A stretch of 64,000 nt of DNA from Casuarina equisetifolia (Eukaryota > Streptophyta > Magnoliopsida > Fagales > Casuarinaceae), in the NCBI GenBank assembly GCA_028551475.1, contig CM052360.1, forward strand, positions 12,326,501-12,390,500. Reading direction: 5' to 3'. Shown one piece after another: positions 1 through 12,040 of this stretch. The position numbers were made by a program, and so were the translations under genes. The stretch's first letter is position 1. Each line of letters starts with the position of its first letter. Under the pieces are notes generated by a model. The model saw only the letters and a list, made by a program, of their open reading frames with translations. It was not told the DNA's origin and searched no databases.

Positions 1-28
1 AAACTTCACTCTCCCTCCTTTAATGCTT

Positions 29-3000
29 CTAATTAAAGGATTCTGACGAATTTTGTCTAGTTCTTGATACCTGGCCTGAGAATCCTCTGTCTAGGCGGGT
101 GCCTGGTCGATAGAAACCATTTCCTCTCGGTCTGTTGTAGTCACGATCACCCCCGTCAAGACCAGTTCCCCTGCCAAAACTCCGAGAGCCAAAACGGGCC
201 CTTGGTCCCTCTGTTTGGTAGCTGCCCCTGCCTCTACCCCTTCCTGTTCAAAACAGTTACGCAAATATTAAACTATCATTCGAACTGGTGATTTGATGAG
301 TGCAACGTGCAGAGAAATGTTGATTTATAAGATACGCTAGCCACAAGCGAAGCTCAAATATTTCCAATCTCATCATTGCAGATATTATTCATCCACAAAA
401 GAAGTTTACTCCTTCGGCTCGGACAAAAGTCACAGTTGCCAAAGCCGAAGCAAAAAGCCGTCAGGGGGCAACATGTGACACTCAGTGAGACAATTAAGAA
501 TATAAAAGAATATCATATGTGCCATCAGATTTGATGCAGTCCTAATACTTAATATGGCGTGTGGTAAGTTGAACCCCTTCCCAGTGATACTGACAAGACA
601 CTTCAGATAGTAGTATCAAATTAAATTTACAGCTTACAGTTAGAGAAAACAGTAGTGTTGGTCCAGTGATTCATTGACCGAGAGGACTAGTGGCCATTTC
701 ATGAAAAACAGTTAGTATTGTTAGAGAAAAAACACATACTTGCTCCCCGAGATGGAATGTTGCTGTTCGGTCTACGCTCTTCAATGTATATTTGTCGTCC
801 AGCAATCTGAACAGAACCCGCCTACAGACACAAAAATCAAAGATTTTTTAACATACGTATCCAACAAACCAGAGAAGTTCCTTTCTTCTTTAAAAGTGAT
901 AAGATGAATCAAAAAAATGAAAACAAGGACATTTTCTTACTCCAAATTCTACCTCATAAATTACTGGAATTAGAGAAAAGCTCAAAAGCAACTTCCGCGA
1001 CCAGGGAGGGGGAAAAAAAAGGAAAAAAGGAGAGAAAAAAAAACTCTCATTATAGGCATTCCCAAGGAGGGTTCAAGTCAGAAAACATATTTTTTTTCAT
1101 TTTCCAGTAGTATACGTGGGTTGGTCAAGGATCCATGGCAGTTGCAAAGATACTTTTATTCCAAGGATTCTCAAGCAAATTCCAGTCATAAATAACTGGA
1201 ATTAAAGAAAAACTCAATCGCATCTCGATACCACCGTAAAAGGACTGACTCATCATGGGCATTCCCAGAGAAGGATCAAGTCAAAGAGCATTTTTTTTCC
1301 CCATTTTCAGTAATATACTTCAGTTGGTGAAGATCCACAGTGGTTGCAAAGCTATTTTATACGACAATTCTTAAAATAATCCAGACCTTAATTGCATTCT
1401 GAACACCAGTCATATCTTCAAATTCAACGAATGCATAGCATACACCGACATCCTGCAGAATAAATTATTATTATTTTCCAATAATTGGATTGTACAAAGC
1501 AGTAGTACAGCTAACAAAGATGCCAAGGGTATGAACCTTGCGACTTCTAATGACCACACCCTCATCGCTGAGTCTACCAAAATTCTTGAATTCCTCCTCT
1601 ATTTCAGAAGCAGATACCGTGGGTGGCAAGTTTCTCACGTAAACAGACTTAATTTCATCTACAAGTGATCACACAAAAAAAAAAAAATAAAGCTCCAAAA
1701 AAATTAACTTAACAAATCCATGACAACTTATCTTCAAAGGAAAAACATAAAAAATTCCCAGGAAAGAAAGTCCAAGATTCAAACCAATATCAAGAAAATT
1801 TACTGCAGTTATACCATCAAGGAAATGCAAATAAGGACTATAAGAAAGCAAACCTTCGTCCTCTATTGTTGGAGCCTCCTCTGCTATCTCTGCTACAGGT
1901 CTTTCAAATGTGTTTGTTGGCATAATTGATTGTTGAGTGGTGGCCGGTGAAGCATGGTCCCACTCAGAGGAAAGAGGTACATTCTTATTAGCAGAAGGCT
2001 GTGAAGTTACTGCCTGCGTTGTTTGCCCTTTAGCTACCCGTAACTTCCAAAAAAATTAAGCAGAAGAAATATCAGTCCCATGAATGCATGGATCCCATAA
2101 ATTTCGATAGCTAGCATATTCACTACATACAATAGAAGCGTAAGTGTGCTTTTGGGGTTCTCCAACAGATTCCTCAACAGCAGGAGGGAGGTGGTCTTGT
2201 ACAACATTCACGGTATTCTGAAGTAAACCATTTGACTCTTCTGCTGCATTATTCTCAAGAATGTGTTCAGACTCAGAAACTTGCTGCAATCGTTGCTCTG
2301 CAAAACTATAATTGTCAACCAGACCATTTTCTTTGACCTCAGCGGGAGCCACAAACTCTCTTGCCTGGATTTCTCCACTAAGCAAATAATTGGAAACTGC
2401 AAAAACCATTATCTTCATTTACTAAATAATTGGGTGAAGACAAATTTCGCTGTACAAATGGACAGTTCTTGAATCTATCACAAACGTTAGCAAAAAAAAG
2501 GGGCTAAGAAATCGGTTCCTCATGAATATACATGAAGACAAAATCATATTGAAATCCAGTCACGAATTTCACAATTTCCAAACACTATCATTCTCTTTTA
2601 CTGAACTATTAGGCAAAAGGAAATTTTCCTGCATCTGAAAGGTCCGACAGTTGCCAAATCTGTCCCCAAGGTTTTAGAAAAGAAATTTTAAGAAAGCTGT
2701 ACCGTATCAGCTTGCATGAACACAAAAACTCTGATCACAAATGTTATAGAATCTAGCTAAATGTAAGAACCACAACAAACATTTACTTCTCATTGCTAAT
2801 CATATATTAAACTCATCAAGAACAACAAAATTTATACTGTTGGATTATTTGAATTCTTACAGATGACCTCCACATATTGTAAACCAGATTCCATTACCAT
2901 CAATATAATAAAAGCTTCTCTCCCTTCAGATGTGCAAGAAGATGTGATGATTATTACACATTGTGATGATTGGAAACTCAACATCCTTCAGTTTGGGTTG

Positions 3001-5496
3001 AACGAGCAATACCTGGATCTGAAATACTTGTTGGAGCATTTAGTTTAGAATCAAGATTGCTCTGGGCCAGTAAGACCGCTGGATGGTGGCAAAGTGGCTC
3101 ATCATCAATGAAGTGAAAAATATCATTAAGCACAAAAAATCCTTTTTCTTGAGGTGCAAGGAAAAATGTCTGCACAAATTTCCTCTTTCCACTGAAATCC
3201 TTAATTTGCACTGAGCCAGACACCATCACAAGAACACCTCCATTCCAAGATTCCAGAGAATGTGCTGTCTTGATTTCAATTCCAGTATATCTGAGTGACA
3301 TAACAAGGGAATGGATATGCTGCCAAAAGAAGATTTGGATAAGTATATAAAGAGATCTCTTAATTGGAGATAGACATATGAACACAACGCAGCAGTAGAA
3401 AAAAGAAATACAAGCACAAAATGTAGCTCCAAAGATGGAATCATTAGCAAAAAAAAGCACACCATAATATTAAAGAACAATCAGCTAGACAGTAGGTAGT
3501 AAACCTAGAAAAGATACTTGGACCTAAATTCCTACATGCAGATATCTATAAAATCTGATTTCAGCAAACTCAATTACTACAGAAATTGGTACCACATCAT
3601 TTATGTACCAAGCTTTCCCCAAAAATTGGTACTAATTGTTCATAGCACTGAATCTATGACTTCGGTAATGAATGTCCAAACAAAACCAAAAAAAGAAAAG
3701 GAAAAAAAAAATACAAAAAGACACTGCTGGAAACCTAGACCAAATGAAACAGAAACAGGTACTGCTGAAGGACACAGGAATTTATCCCACTTTCTGTTAA
3801 TGAAAAATGCTTATCACTACTTTCTTCCAATACTTTCTCAATATTGGTACAACAGGTACATCAACATAATTTTTTAAAAAAAAAAAAAAAAAGGCAGAAA
3901 CCAAAAACTGTTAGAACAGATTTTAGAGTGTTTATCTCCAGCATACCAACTCCAGACACGTTGACTAAACCAATTTACATCCTTCAAAATAAAAGCACCA
4001 CATATCCGAACAGGCACAATAATTGGCACCTATTTAAAATAAACATCAAGTAAGAGTTCGGTATTAACTTGAAAAATCACAAGAAGCAAACAACGAAATA
4101 AGATTATCACAAATGGCATGGAATTTAACAGGGAGGTCACCCAGAGCACAACAGAGTAGGCTTTTAAGGTAGGTGGCTTGAAAATTGTATTTTAAAGAAT
4201 TATCATGAAACAAAAAAAATTGTAAAACACATAAACAGTGGTTAGAATTGGCATTAATCTGTACAATCAATTACAGGAGCATATCTCAAAATATGGCGTC
4301 AATGTTAACTTTGTATTTGGTTTCATATAATTTCTCATACTAAAAATGAAGGAAGAGGAAGCACAGAATTCTAGTGACATGTTACAATAGTGTAGACCTC
4401 TTAGAGCTATTAATTAATTCCATAAAACGGGGAACCCAAATACAAAAACTATCCTGCATCCTAATAAATTGAGAACGACAATCTCATTAAAAGTGCTGTC
4501 ATTTGCAGCCATTTCAAACTAATTGTATGTGTCTTAGTTAGATAGCATTTAGTGTACATGAAAAAGACTGAAACAAATTAGTCAATTGCGTCAAGTAGGC
4601 ATAAGGATTTTACCATTGTGCGCCCCGCGCCCCTCCCCACCCCAAAAAAAAAGAAGTATAATTTGCTCAAAATAATTGGAAAATCCTAATTCCCACCAAC
4701 ATTGTCCTAGTTCAGAGACACAAATATCTTGCTTCACGCACTTTGGGATACTCAACCAAGAAAATTGTTTCCATTAATGAACTCTTTGGTTATCTTACAA
4801 GACGTAGTAACAGAATGACCAAAAAACTACTACAATATGTCCAAATAGTGGAACTAGTTCATCTATGGCACAATAATTCATCAATTTACCGGCTGACCTT
4901 TTTACCATTCCAACAAAAAGAAGAATAGATAAAACCCTCCACCAAAAACGTGCACAACGCAGTAATAATTCAATAAGATAAACAAACTTCACATATACTC
5001 TACGCGCCCGCCAAAAATATCATATAAAAAAAAAATCATATCAGCAGCAATTGAAAAAAAAAAAAAAAACCAAAAACCTAGAACTCGAAGATAGAACCAA
5101 TCACCACCCTGTGGTTGTTTGCTCGGAACTATTATATCAGTCCCAATTCTAACAGCTTTCATTTTAAAAAGTGCAAGAACATCAAGAACCCCCAACGTAT
5201 ATAAGATGAAAGAGATGAGAGAAGGATCTACAAGCATTGTAGCAGCTGTCTCACGCGTGTTGCCATCAATACGAAGCATGGTACTACCATCAGAGTAGAA
5301 CTGGTGCACGAAGTCCGGCTGCTGTTGCAGGACCTGGTAGTACTGGCCCACAAAGTACGTCCCGACCTGCACCCATTCAAAAGCACCCCCATTAGAAACA
5401 CAAGGAGAGAAAAAAGAGTAAAATCTACAGCCAGAGAGAGTGAGAGAGAGCAGGGACCTGAGCGGCTGTGACCGGAATGGGATAGGGCGTAGCCAT
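29..5496 (-). CDS. G3BP-like protein: NTF2 domain + RRM + RGG tail
   Basis: Plant homologue of Ras-GAP SH3-binding protein (G3BP), an RNA-binding protein that in this family joins cytoplasmic stress granules. Nine coding exons splice to 1422 nt (473 residues): 5496-5458, 5366-5232, 3319-3013, 2396-2131, 2043-1854, 1658-1537, 1452-1387, 821-740, 243-29. The NTF2-like domain covers about residues 12-125 (VGTYFVGQYY, FYSDGSTMLRIDG, LAPQEKGFFVLND). An acidic, Gln/Ser-rich linker follows. The RRM starts near residue 316 with SVYVRNLPPTVSASEIEEEF (RNP2-like) and CYAFVEFED (RNP1-like). The tail from about 400 is Arg/Gly-rich (RRGRGRGSY, FGSRSFGRG). The start MATPYPIPVTAAQ is typical of the plant family. 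All introns are GT-AG and phases agree. Intron 2 is about 1.9 kb. The stop lies 29 bases from the window edge, so the 3' UTR is outside. Domain call certain; exact member of the small plant family not decided. Confidence 0.93.
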
Positions 5497-5509
5497 TTTC
5501 AGAACCCCC

Positions 5510-5518
5510 TAAACCCTA
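5510..5518. promoter_or_regulatory. telo-box (AAACCCTA) just upstream of the G3BP-like start
   Basis: The motif taaacccta lies 14-22 bases upstream of the ATG, in the presumed 5' UTR or proximal promoter. Telo-boxes are known in promoters of plant housekeeping and translation-related genes. Function here is inferred from motif and position only. Confidence 0.35.
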
Positions 5519-5773
5519 CACGCGAGAGAGAAAAAGGAAATCAAAACGTGAAGGAAGATAGGCAATCCTCCACTTGCCCCTACGATCTGAACGCGCAGAC
5601 CACCACCAGTAAACGAAACCCGACACCTGTTCATTGAGATTTATTTACAAGCAAAGCACGTAGAGAGATGTCATGTATGAGAATATACGCACAGAGATCT
5701 GAGATATGGCTGAGCTTTAGAGATTGCAGGTGCTGGTGTGTGTGTGTGCTGTAGAGAGAGAACGAGATAGGGA

Positions 5774-5779
5774 GAGCGA

Positions 5780-5818
<39 letters not shown>
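5774..5818. repeat. (GA)n microsatellite
   Basis: A run of about 20 GA dinucleotides (CT on the gene strand), within 330 bases upstream of the G3BP-like ATG. On the minus strand it is followed within about 10 bases upstream by AAG|GTAATC, which could be a 5'-UTR intron donor. GA/CT repeats are common in plant 5' leaders. Likely length-polymorphic. Confidence 0.9.
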
Positions 5819-5821
<3 letters not shown>

Positions 5822-8547
5822 ACCTTGCTAGAGAGATTTTGGAGAAGATTTTTCTCCAGTGGCTGTGCCCCTTTGGGTTTTGTTGTATGTGGAATTGTAT
5901 CCCACTGTACCCGCTTTTTCTTTTTCCATTTTTTCTTTCCTTTCGGTTTCCCGTCCGTTATTTCGCCTGGAAAGCCCATCGGTTTGTTGTTTGGTCTTTT
6001 TCTCCTTTTGTAAAACTTTCAAATAAACACCTCACCCTTTGTCTTTTATAATGTCATTCACAATTTTTAACATTTTGTTTAAATTTTATTAAAAATTTAA
6101 AAAAATAAAAATAATTTGAAATTTCTTCTTTTTAGTACAGTACCCGGAACTCTAATTAAGCTTTACGTGATGGTTTAGACTGAAAAGTAATAAACCTTTT
6201 TAAAATATGCTCAAATTTATTAGAAATATAATTGAATTAATTCAACCTCATAAAATCCCTTAGACGAGTTCTCTCTACTATCTCGACTATAATTCAAGAG
6301 GCAATAACTTGAAATATTGTTAAATTTGAGAATCATGTTTTCTTGTTTGTTCTTTTCCTAATTTGGCAATTTCTTGTTGACTTACAAAAATGACATAATT
6401 CTCAAAGATAGCTCATGAGATTTTTGTCTACATAGTTAGTGTTCTACAATGGTCTATTGGGGATGAAATATCACATTCCTAAAGTTGAGATTTATGGACA
6501 AAACTCTTTTCTTTTTTAAGAATTGAAACGAGAAGCTAATAATTATACAATAAGACCACTACACTAACTTTTGTCTAAATCTATATGTACACAACCTTTA
6601 GATATTTCTAGCAAGTCAAAGGTTTTGAATCATGTTGCTCGTGTCTTAACGATATTATAAATCTATTTAAGGATATCACTTATAGTAAATATTGACAAAA
6701 TATGGTGTCTACTTCAAACGTAAACCAATTCCTTATTTAAGGATGTGCTTTCTTTAATTATTCAGAAGCACATGAAAATGATGCTTTCTTAAGTACAAGA
6801 CTGTTAATAAAGCGACGTCCACGAAATTGATGGTTGAAAAATCAGTGATGATTGTAATTATTCAGGAAGTATACGAGGTATAATTAAGTTAAATAAAAAA
6901 AAAAAAAAAACCTTAACATTTTTATGTATATAACAGTGTGTGTGACTGAAGGGATCAAAATGAGAAAGACCATTTCTTCTTGAAAATGGGATGGTGGGTA
7001 ATTACTTGAAAAAGTAAATGATTGGTGAGTAGCTGCAGAGCCTAAGCTGTTCATGCGGCGATGATTAGGCGTATAACGGTACACACGCTTTGATGTACAA
7101 GGATTTGAATATGACTAGGATAATAATAGAATTTCGAACATAATCATTGTTTTTGTGAAAGGGTAATGAGGTTGAGCCCCCCATTTTTGAAACCATTATG
7201 AAAAACTCGTACAGGGGTTTGGCTTTTGAGAAGCATTCGCAAACTTTCAGGACGCTGTAGTCTTGCATTGTGTCTGCTACAAGACTGACAGCACTAAAAA
7301 GCGACAATAATCACTGGGAAGAAGCTTTCTTGCTCTTCTGATTTGTTGGACGATAACTTTTTTGCTTTTTGGCTAATCTGAAATGCTGATCCAACGCTCC
7401 ATCGACGCGCTTCGGCTGGTTGTGGGAAAACAGGGAAAACTACCGAGCATTGAGAGAAGCAATGCTTAAGCAGCAACCAGGTACTTCTGAATGAAACCAG
7501 TGTCTGCTCCCGTTTTGAGTTCTTGGTAAGTGGTGAACTTGGTTCTCAGTGGGTCTTGATCTGATTTAAGAGCGCAAGACTATTCGACACTCAATTTCAC
7601 ACCGGAAAAATTGGTATTTGTGAAATGTCTAATAAGCTTGAGCACCACCTCTTTCTAATGAAACCTTTTGAAGAAAAGTGGACCTAAGCTTTCAAGATAG
7701 AATTAGAACTTAAAGTGAGATTTTACTTTTAGGACAGTTCCTCAATATCCAAGGAGGGGAGTGTTGGAGCTAGTATCCAACATTAAGAAGAGAAATCCTA
7801 TGATTTGATTTAAATTAAAAAAGTTACTTCTAATTCTTAAACTAACTTTTAAGTTAAGTAATGAATCGTTTTAGAAATAAAATAATAGTTTGTGTTTATT
7901 GTGAACAAAATTAGTCTATAGACACAATGATTTTGTTTCCAATATCATGTCTTAGAATCTTTTTTTTTTTTTTCAAAAGAGGCTCGTAAGGAAAGGGGAT
8001 ACACTTTATTTAAAAGAGAATTTTGACCTGAAATTTTTAGGTCACACCATTCTTAATATATTCCTTGTAGCTCACATAAGTTGTAAACTTCATGCCAAGA
8101 GAAATATAACCTCTAAATCAACCATTATGGGTTGCTACTCTCATGAATAGCAGTGTAGCCTATAAAACCTACGTTGAGATATCATATTAAAAAAATTATT
8201 TCTTCCTTCAAGTCATGTCATCCAAGAAAAGGGATATATGTTTCATAATTTTCAATTTGAGACAACTTATATCATTAGGATACAGTAACTTTATTTGTTG
8301 AATACCTGATTTTGGCGTTAGCACAGAGAACCATTTAATAATGCAGTGATGGTTTTACTCGACAGATAAAAGGTGGAATATGAATTATAGACAAAGAAAA
8401 AAAGGAAGAAGAATAGTAAGAAACGATCTGAGCTCCTGGGGTGGTTGAACTGTGATAGCTAAATACCATCTCATTTTTGTTTCTTTAAAGCCATGGTCTT
8501 TGAAGTTTGATCTTTAATCAGCTCGGTATTTACCCCAGGCATTCATC
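5819..8547. other. intergenic: G3BP promoter side and 3' flank of the chloroplast RNP gene
   Basis: No gene supported. The sequence is AT-rich with poly(A)/poly(T) runs (6895-6910, 7960-7973). Short open frames on both strands around 6880-7480 carry no recognisable domain. A possible LTR edge at 7762 is listed separately. The last stretch should hold the 3' UTR of the gene ending at 8548. Confidence 0.6.
7746..7785 (+). repeat. possible LTR edge with purine tract
   Basis: A purine-rich stretch (aaggaggggag, about 7751-7761) is followed at 7762 by tgttgga, seven bases of spacer, then tccaaca. A polypurine tract abutting a TG-starting short inverted repeat is how a copia 3' LTR begins. No retroelement protein is readable upstream, and no matching LTR end or second copy is seen. 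Weak candidate only. Confidence 0.25.
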
Positions 8548-10856
8548 TTATGATCGCTTTCCTTGAGCCACGAATACACGCATTGCTCGTCCTTCTAGTT
8601 CCTGCGAGGCCAAAAAATAAGCAAGAACAATTAGGAACGCCAAAACTAGAATGTGTATAAGAGATAAAGGAAAGAGGGGAAGGAAGACACTTTTAATACC
8701 GCTCCATTAAGAGATTCAAGGGCAGCTTCCATCTCTGATCTCGTCGCATAGCATACAAAACCATAACCACGTGACCTTCCAGTCTCACCATCATACAGAA
8801 CCCTTGCTCCAACCACATTCCCTGCCTCCTGAAATGCTTGGGTCAAGCTCTCAGATGTGACCGACCACGACAAATTCCCAACAAAAAGCTTGTGTTCAGT
8901 CTCTGGATATAGAGGGTCTTTAGGCTTTGGTTTGTCCGAAAAGTTCACCCTCAAGGTTCGGCCCATGTATTCCTGAAACATCCAAATTCACAGGTATTGA
9001 GGAATGAAGAACTACGATAATCAGTTTTGTTTCTGTTATTGTTCAGTCATCATAGAGCTATCTTAGTGTTGATTATAGACGAATAAGAACAGAGAGAGCT
9101 GGAGAGAAGCAGAAAGAGAGAGAGGGTTCTTACTTTTCCATCGAGATTTTCTATGACCGCCTTACAATCTTCGAGGGTACTCATTGTCACAAATGCAAAC
9201 CCTCTGCTTCTTCCAGTATCTCTGTTATAGAGAACCTGTAACCATATGCATTTATGTGAGGACACACTGGTAAACAATGCGATATATCCACTTGTATGCT
9301 GCATAAGCAACTAGTACGAGAAAAAACACTAGTGTTAGGTGTGAATTGAAAGTCCCAAAATCCATTTGGTTAGGACTTGCTGCACTAGAAATGTCCACCT
9401 TGAGGTGGCAGTTGAATACCAAGTAATAGTACACAATTGCCAGATTGGTTGATTGGAGCTATTCTTTTCCAGTCCTTTCTGCAACCTAAAAGTTGTAAAT
9501 GTTGGGACTAGGGAATAAAACATATTACTGAAAATAAAACAAAGTGCAACTTTTTTAGTACGATTATGAGCACCATGTTTAACTTCTGTGAACTTAACGA
9601 GCACATCTGATTATGTAAAAGATTGAAACCCATGATAGATAACGAATACTCCCTTAATGAGTCCAATAATGGGTAACTAGGTAAAAAACCATTTCATTAA
9701 GTGACCAGAAGATGGAATTCAAAGATTTCAAAGGAAAGCCACAATTTTTGAAGTTTTAGCGGTTCAGCAACTCTTACTGAAGTTATACTTCATCTGATCT
9801 AGAATCCTACGAGCACATTACTAATTCAACAGTCACTTCCCCTCACCGCGTGTCAAATTTCCCTTGAAGTGTGTTTTTGGGCTGCATTTGCTAAGAAATC
9901 ACTACAGCATCACCGGATCTATTTCATGCATTTGGAGGTCCGATCAAGTGTGTTCAAGAGTGTCTTATCAAACAATCAACTAAAAATTCAATCCGGGGCA
10001 TAGTTTGATTAGGTTAGTGAATGAGATAGAACGAGCTTAGTGTAAACTTTAATTACAAGGCATTAACTAATTGCTAGAGCTTGGTGGTTTAACGATGCTG
10101 AAGTACCTAATATGCCCGATTCCGGGAACATACCCCCCTTCCATTCATATGCAAACCATAATTCATCACTCTGAAGCAAATAAATTGATGCCGTTTTTGG
10201 GGAAAAAAAAAGACCACTAACTTATTTAAGATTCAGGAAAGATTTCCAACTGACAATAAGGCATAGCAGGAAAAGCTGCATCCTGATCTCACCGTGTATT
10301 CTTCTCCATACCTCACAAACTTGCTCAGTAATCATTAGTAACAACGTAAACAAGACAGATCGAAAAGGAAAGAACAAGAAAAAAAAAAAAAAAGTCTCGG
10401 GAAAAAAAATTATTGCACGCTAAGTACCTCAACCATCTCTGGGCTTCCGATGTCCTGAATTATGCCAGCAAGCTGGGCACTGTCCACACTGTAAGGCAGA
10501 TTGCCAAAGTAAAGCTTAGTGTTCACAGCATCCTGATCATGCTCTCCGTCCACCACTTCCTCTCCATCCGCTACTTCCTGTCCTCCCTTATCTTCCTCAG
10601 CAACCAACTCTCCATCTACCTCAGCTGTCACCGCCACCTCTTCTTGGGCAACAGCAGGTGATACCCTCATGAACCGCCACTTGCTCGGCATCGCGCTAAC
10701 TGAAAGCTGTTCGATCCTAAAAGAATGAGGCACCATGCGCGTCGATGGGATTCTAAGGGGAGGTTCACATGGCCACTGCTTGGAGCGAATACATTTAAGG
10801 GCGTTCATGGATGAGGAGAACGATGAGGCTACAGCCGCGGCGGCAGTGGCTGCCAT
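8548..10856 (-). CDS. chloroplast ribonucleoprotein with two RRMs (cp28/29/33 type)
   Basis: Nuclear-encoded chloroplast RNA-binding protein; this family stabilises plastid mRNAs and supports their editing and processing in the stroma. Four coding exons (10856-10428, 9235-9134, 8972-8700, 8601-8548) give 858 nt, 285 residues, all GT-AG and phase 0. Residues 1-65 are Ala/Ser-rich then basic, like a chloroplast transit peptide. Residues 72-110 form the acidic linker typical of cpRNPs. RRM1 spans about 113-190 (RNP2 LYFGNL, RNP1 RGFAFV) and RRM2 about 204-281 (RNP2 LFVGNL, RNP1 RGYGFV), with the short basic-proline joint SDKPKPKDPLYPETEHK. The overall pattern recalls the Arabidopsis At1g60000-type protein (recalled, not searched). 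The CDS ends RVFVAQGKRS. Its neighbour upstream is a divergent PPR gene 1.2 kb away. Confidence 0.94.
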
Positions 10857-11034
10857 TGCTTATGATCTTGACTCTTGTTGCGGTGCTGGTTTATTCCGTT
10901 ATGGTGGGTTTGGAGAAGTGAAAGTTGGTTAGACGAGAGGAAAGAATGAAGGATGTGGGTGGGTGAAGTTATATCAGCTATCCAAGCTGATGTGGGCAGA
11001 CGGTGTCCAGTGAGCGTCTGAAGCGATATACTGG

Positions 11035-11041
11035 GATAAGG
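11035..11041 (+). promoter_or_regulatory. I-box-like GATAAGG motif
   Basis: gataagg, about 180 bases upstream of the cpRNP ATG. I-boxes (GATAAG) pair with G-boxes in light-responsive promoters of plant photosynthesis-related genes, which fits a chloroplast RNP. Short motif, so a chance match is possible. Confidence 0.3.
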
Positions 11042-11175
11042 TTACTCGGAAGTGGATCAGAACTGTTTCAATGGGCTTTTCCCCGAGGGGCTTTGCTGGT
11101 TGGTCATGAAATGGGGAAAACTACGTACTGTTCTCTTTGATTATGACGCTGTTTATCTGGTTGGCTTTGCAAAAG

Positions 11176-11181
11176 CACGTG
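11176..11181. promoter_or_regulatory. G-box CACGTG upstream of the cpRNP gene
   Basis: The palindrome CACGTG sits in GCACGTGTC, 320 bases upstream of the cpRNP start. It binds bZIP/bHLH factors in plants. With the I-box at 11035 it forms a plausible light- or ABA-responsive module; this is inferred. Confidence 0.35.
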
Positions 11182-12040
11182 TCAGCAACTTCTTGTCGTC
11201 TTTCTTCCTTGTCTGTTTTTTGCTTAATCTTTTTGTACAAAAGACAAAAAATAAGAAAGAATGGGATAATAAGATAAAATTTGTAAGTCATTCAACGAAG
11301 TTTTACTATTCAAATAAATTGACCTTTTATTAGTTATCAATTATGAACTTTTGACATAATAATCTTCATAAATGCCATAGGCATTTCCATAGTTGTTGCA
11401 CCAAATAGAAAGAGTAAGATTTTATATGGTGTTGGGATTCGTTCCATTCATGTCAAATCTAGAGGCCTATTAGGAGAGGATGGATTTATACAAGTGCATT
11501 ACTTTTCTGGTTAAGTTTAGTAACGGTTGCCCAAATAATACATTTGTAACAAATTTTATCAAACTTAACCCTACAAATTTATAAAAAGGACAACTTAGGA
11601 TGTCATAAAAAGTGAACAACTGCCTATAGTAGAGTTGCCATAACTAAGAAGATGGGTCATCAGGATGTTGACCGGGAAACATGGTGGTTTTTACCATTGT
11701 AAAACTAGAACCTAAATCATGATAATTTTGAGGGCCAAGTTAGTGATAATATTCAAATAAAATGATATGCTTTGAATCATGAGAGTAGGTTTTGCCAGAA
11801 AAAAAAAAAAAAAAAAAAAAGAAGAAGGAAAGACAACGGTGATGATCATCTAAGGGAAACGATTTCATACGTTTTATGTTTGTGTAGGTGATGATCAGAC
11901 GGCCTCTACTCTGCATATGGTAAGAGTCTACATACTGTTGTGCGAAGGCACCGCATGACGGCAGCAACCCACCGGCTCTCCCAACTGGTTTTGTCTTTCT
12001 TTTACTTTCCCTCCCATTTGGTCGTTAAAACTAATGGGGT

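Larger units (their letters stand above)
10857..12040. other. divergent promoter region between cpRNP (-) and PPR (+) genes
   Basis: This 1.2 kb stretch should hold both 5' UTRs and promoters. The cpRNP side contains a GATAAG I-box-like motif and a CACGTG G-box (listed separately). The middle is AT-rich and has a 22-base poly(A) run at about 11799-11820. No coding gene is supported. Confidence 0.6.

Noticed and set aside
2863-3048. Plus-strand 61-codon frame
   Set aside because: Overlaps the antisense of the G3BP-like exon 3 and its intron; a shadow frame.
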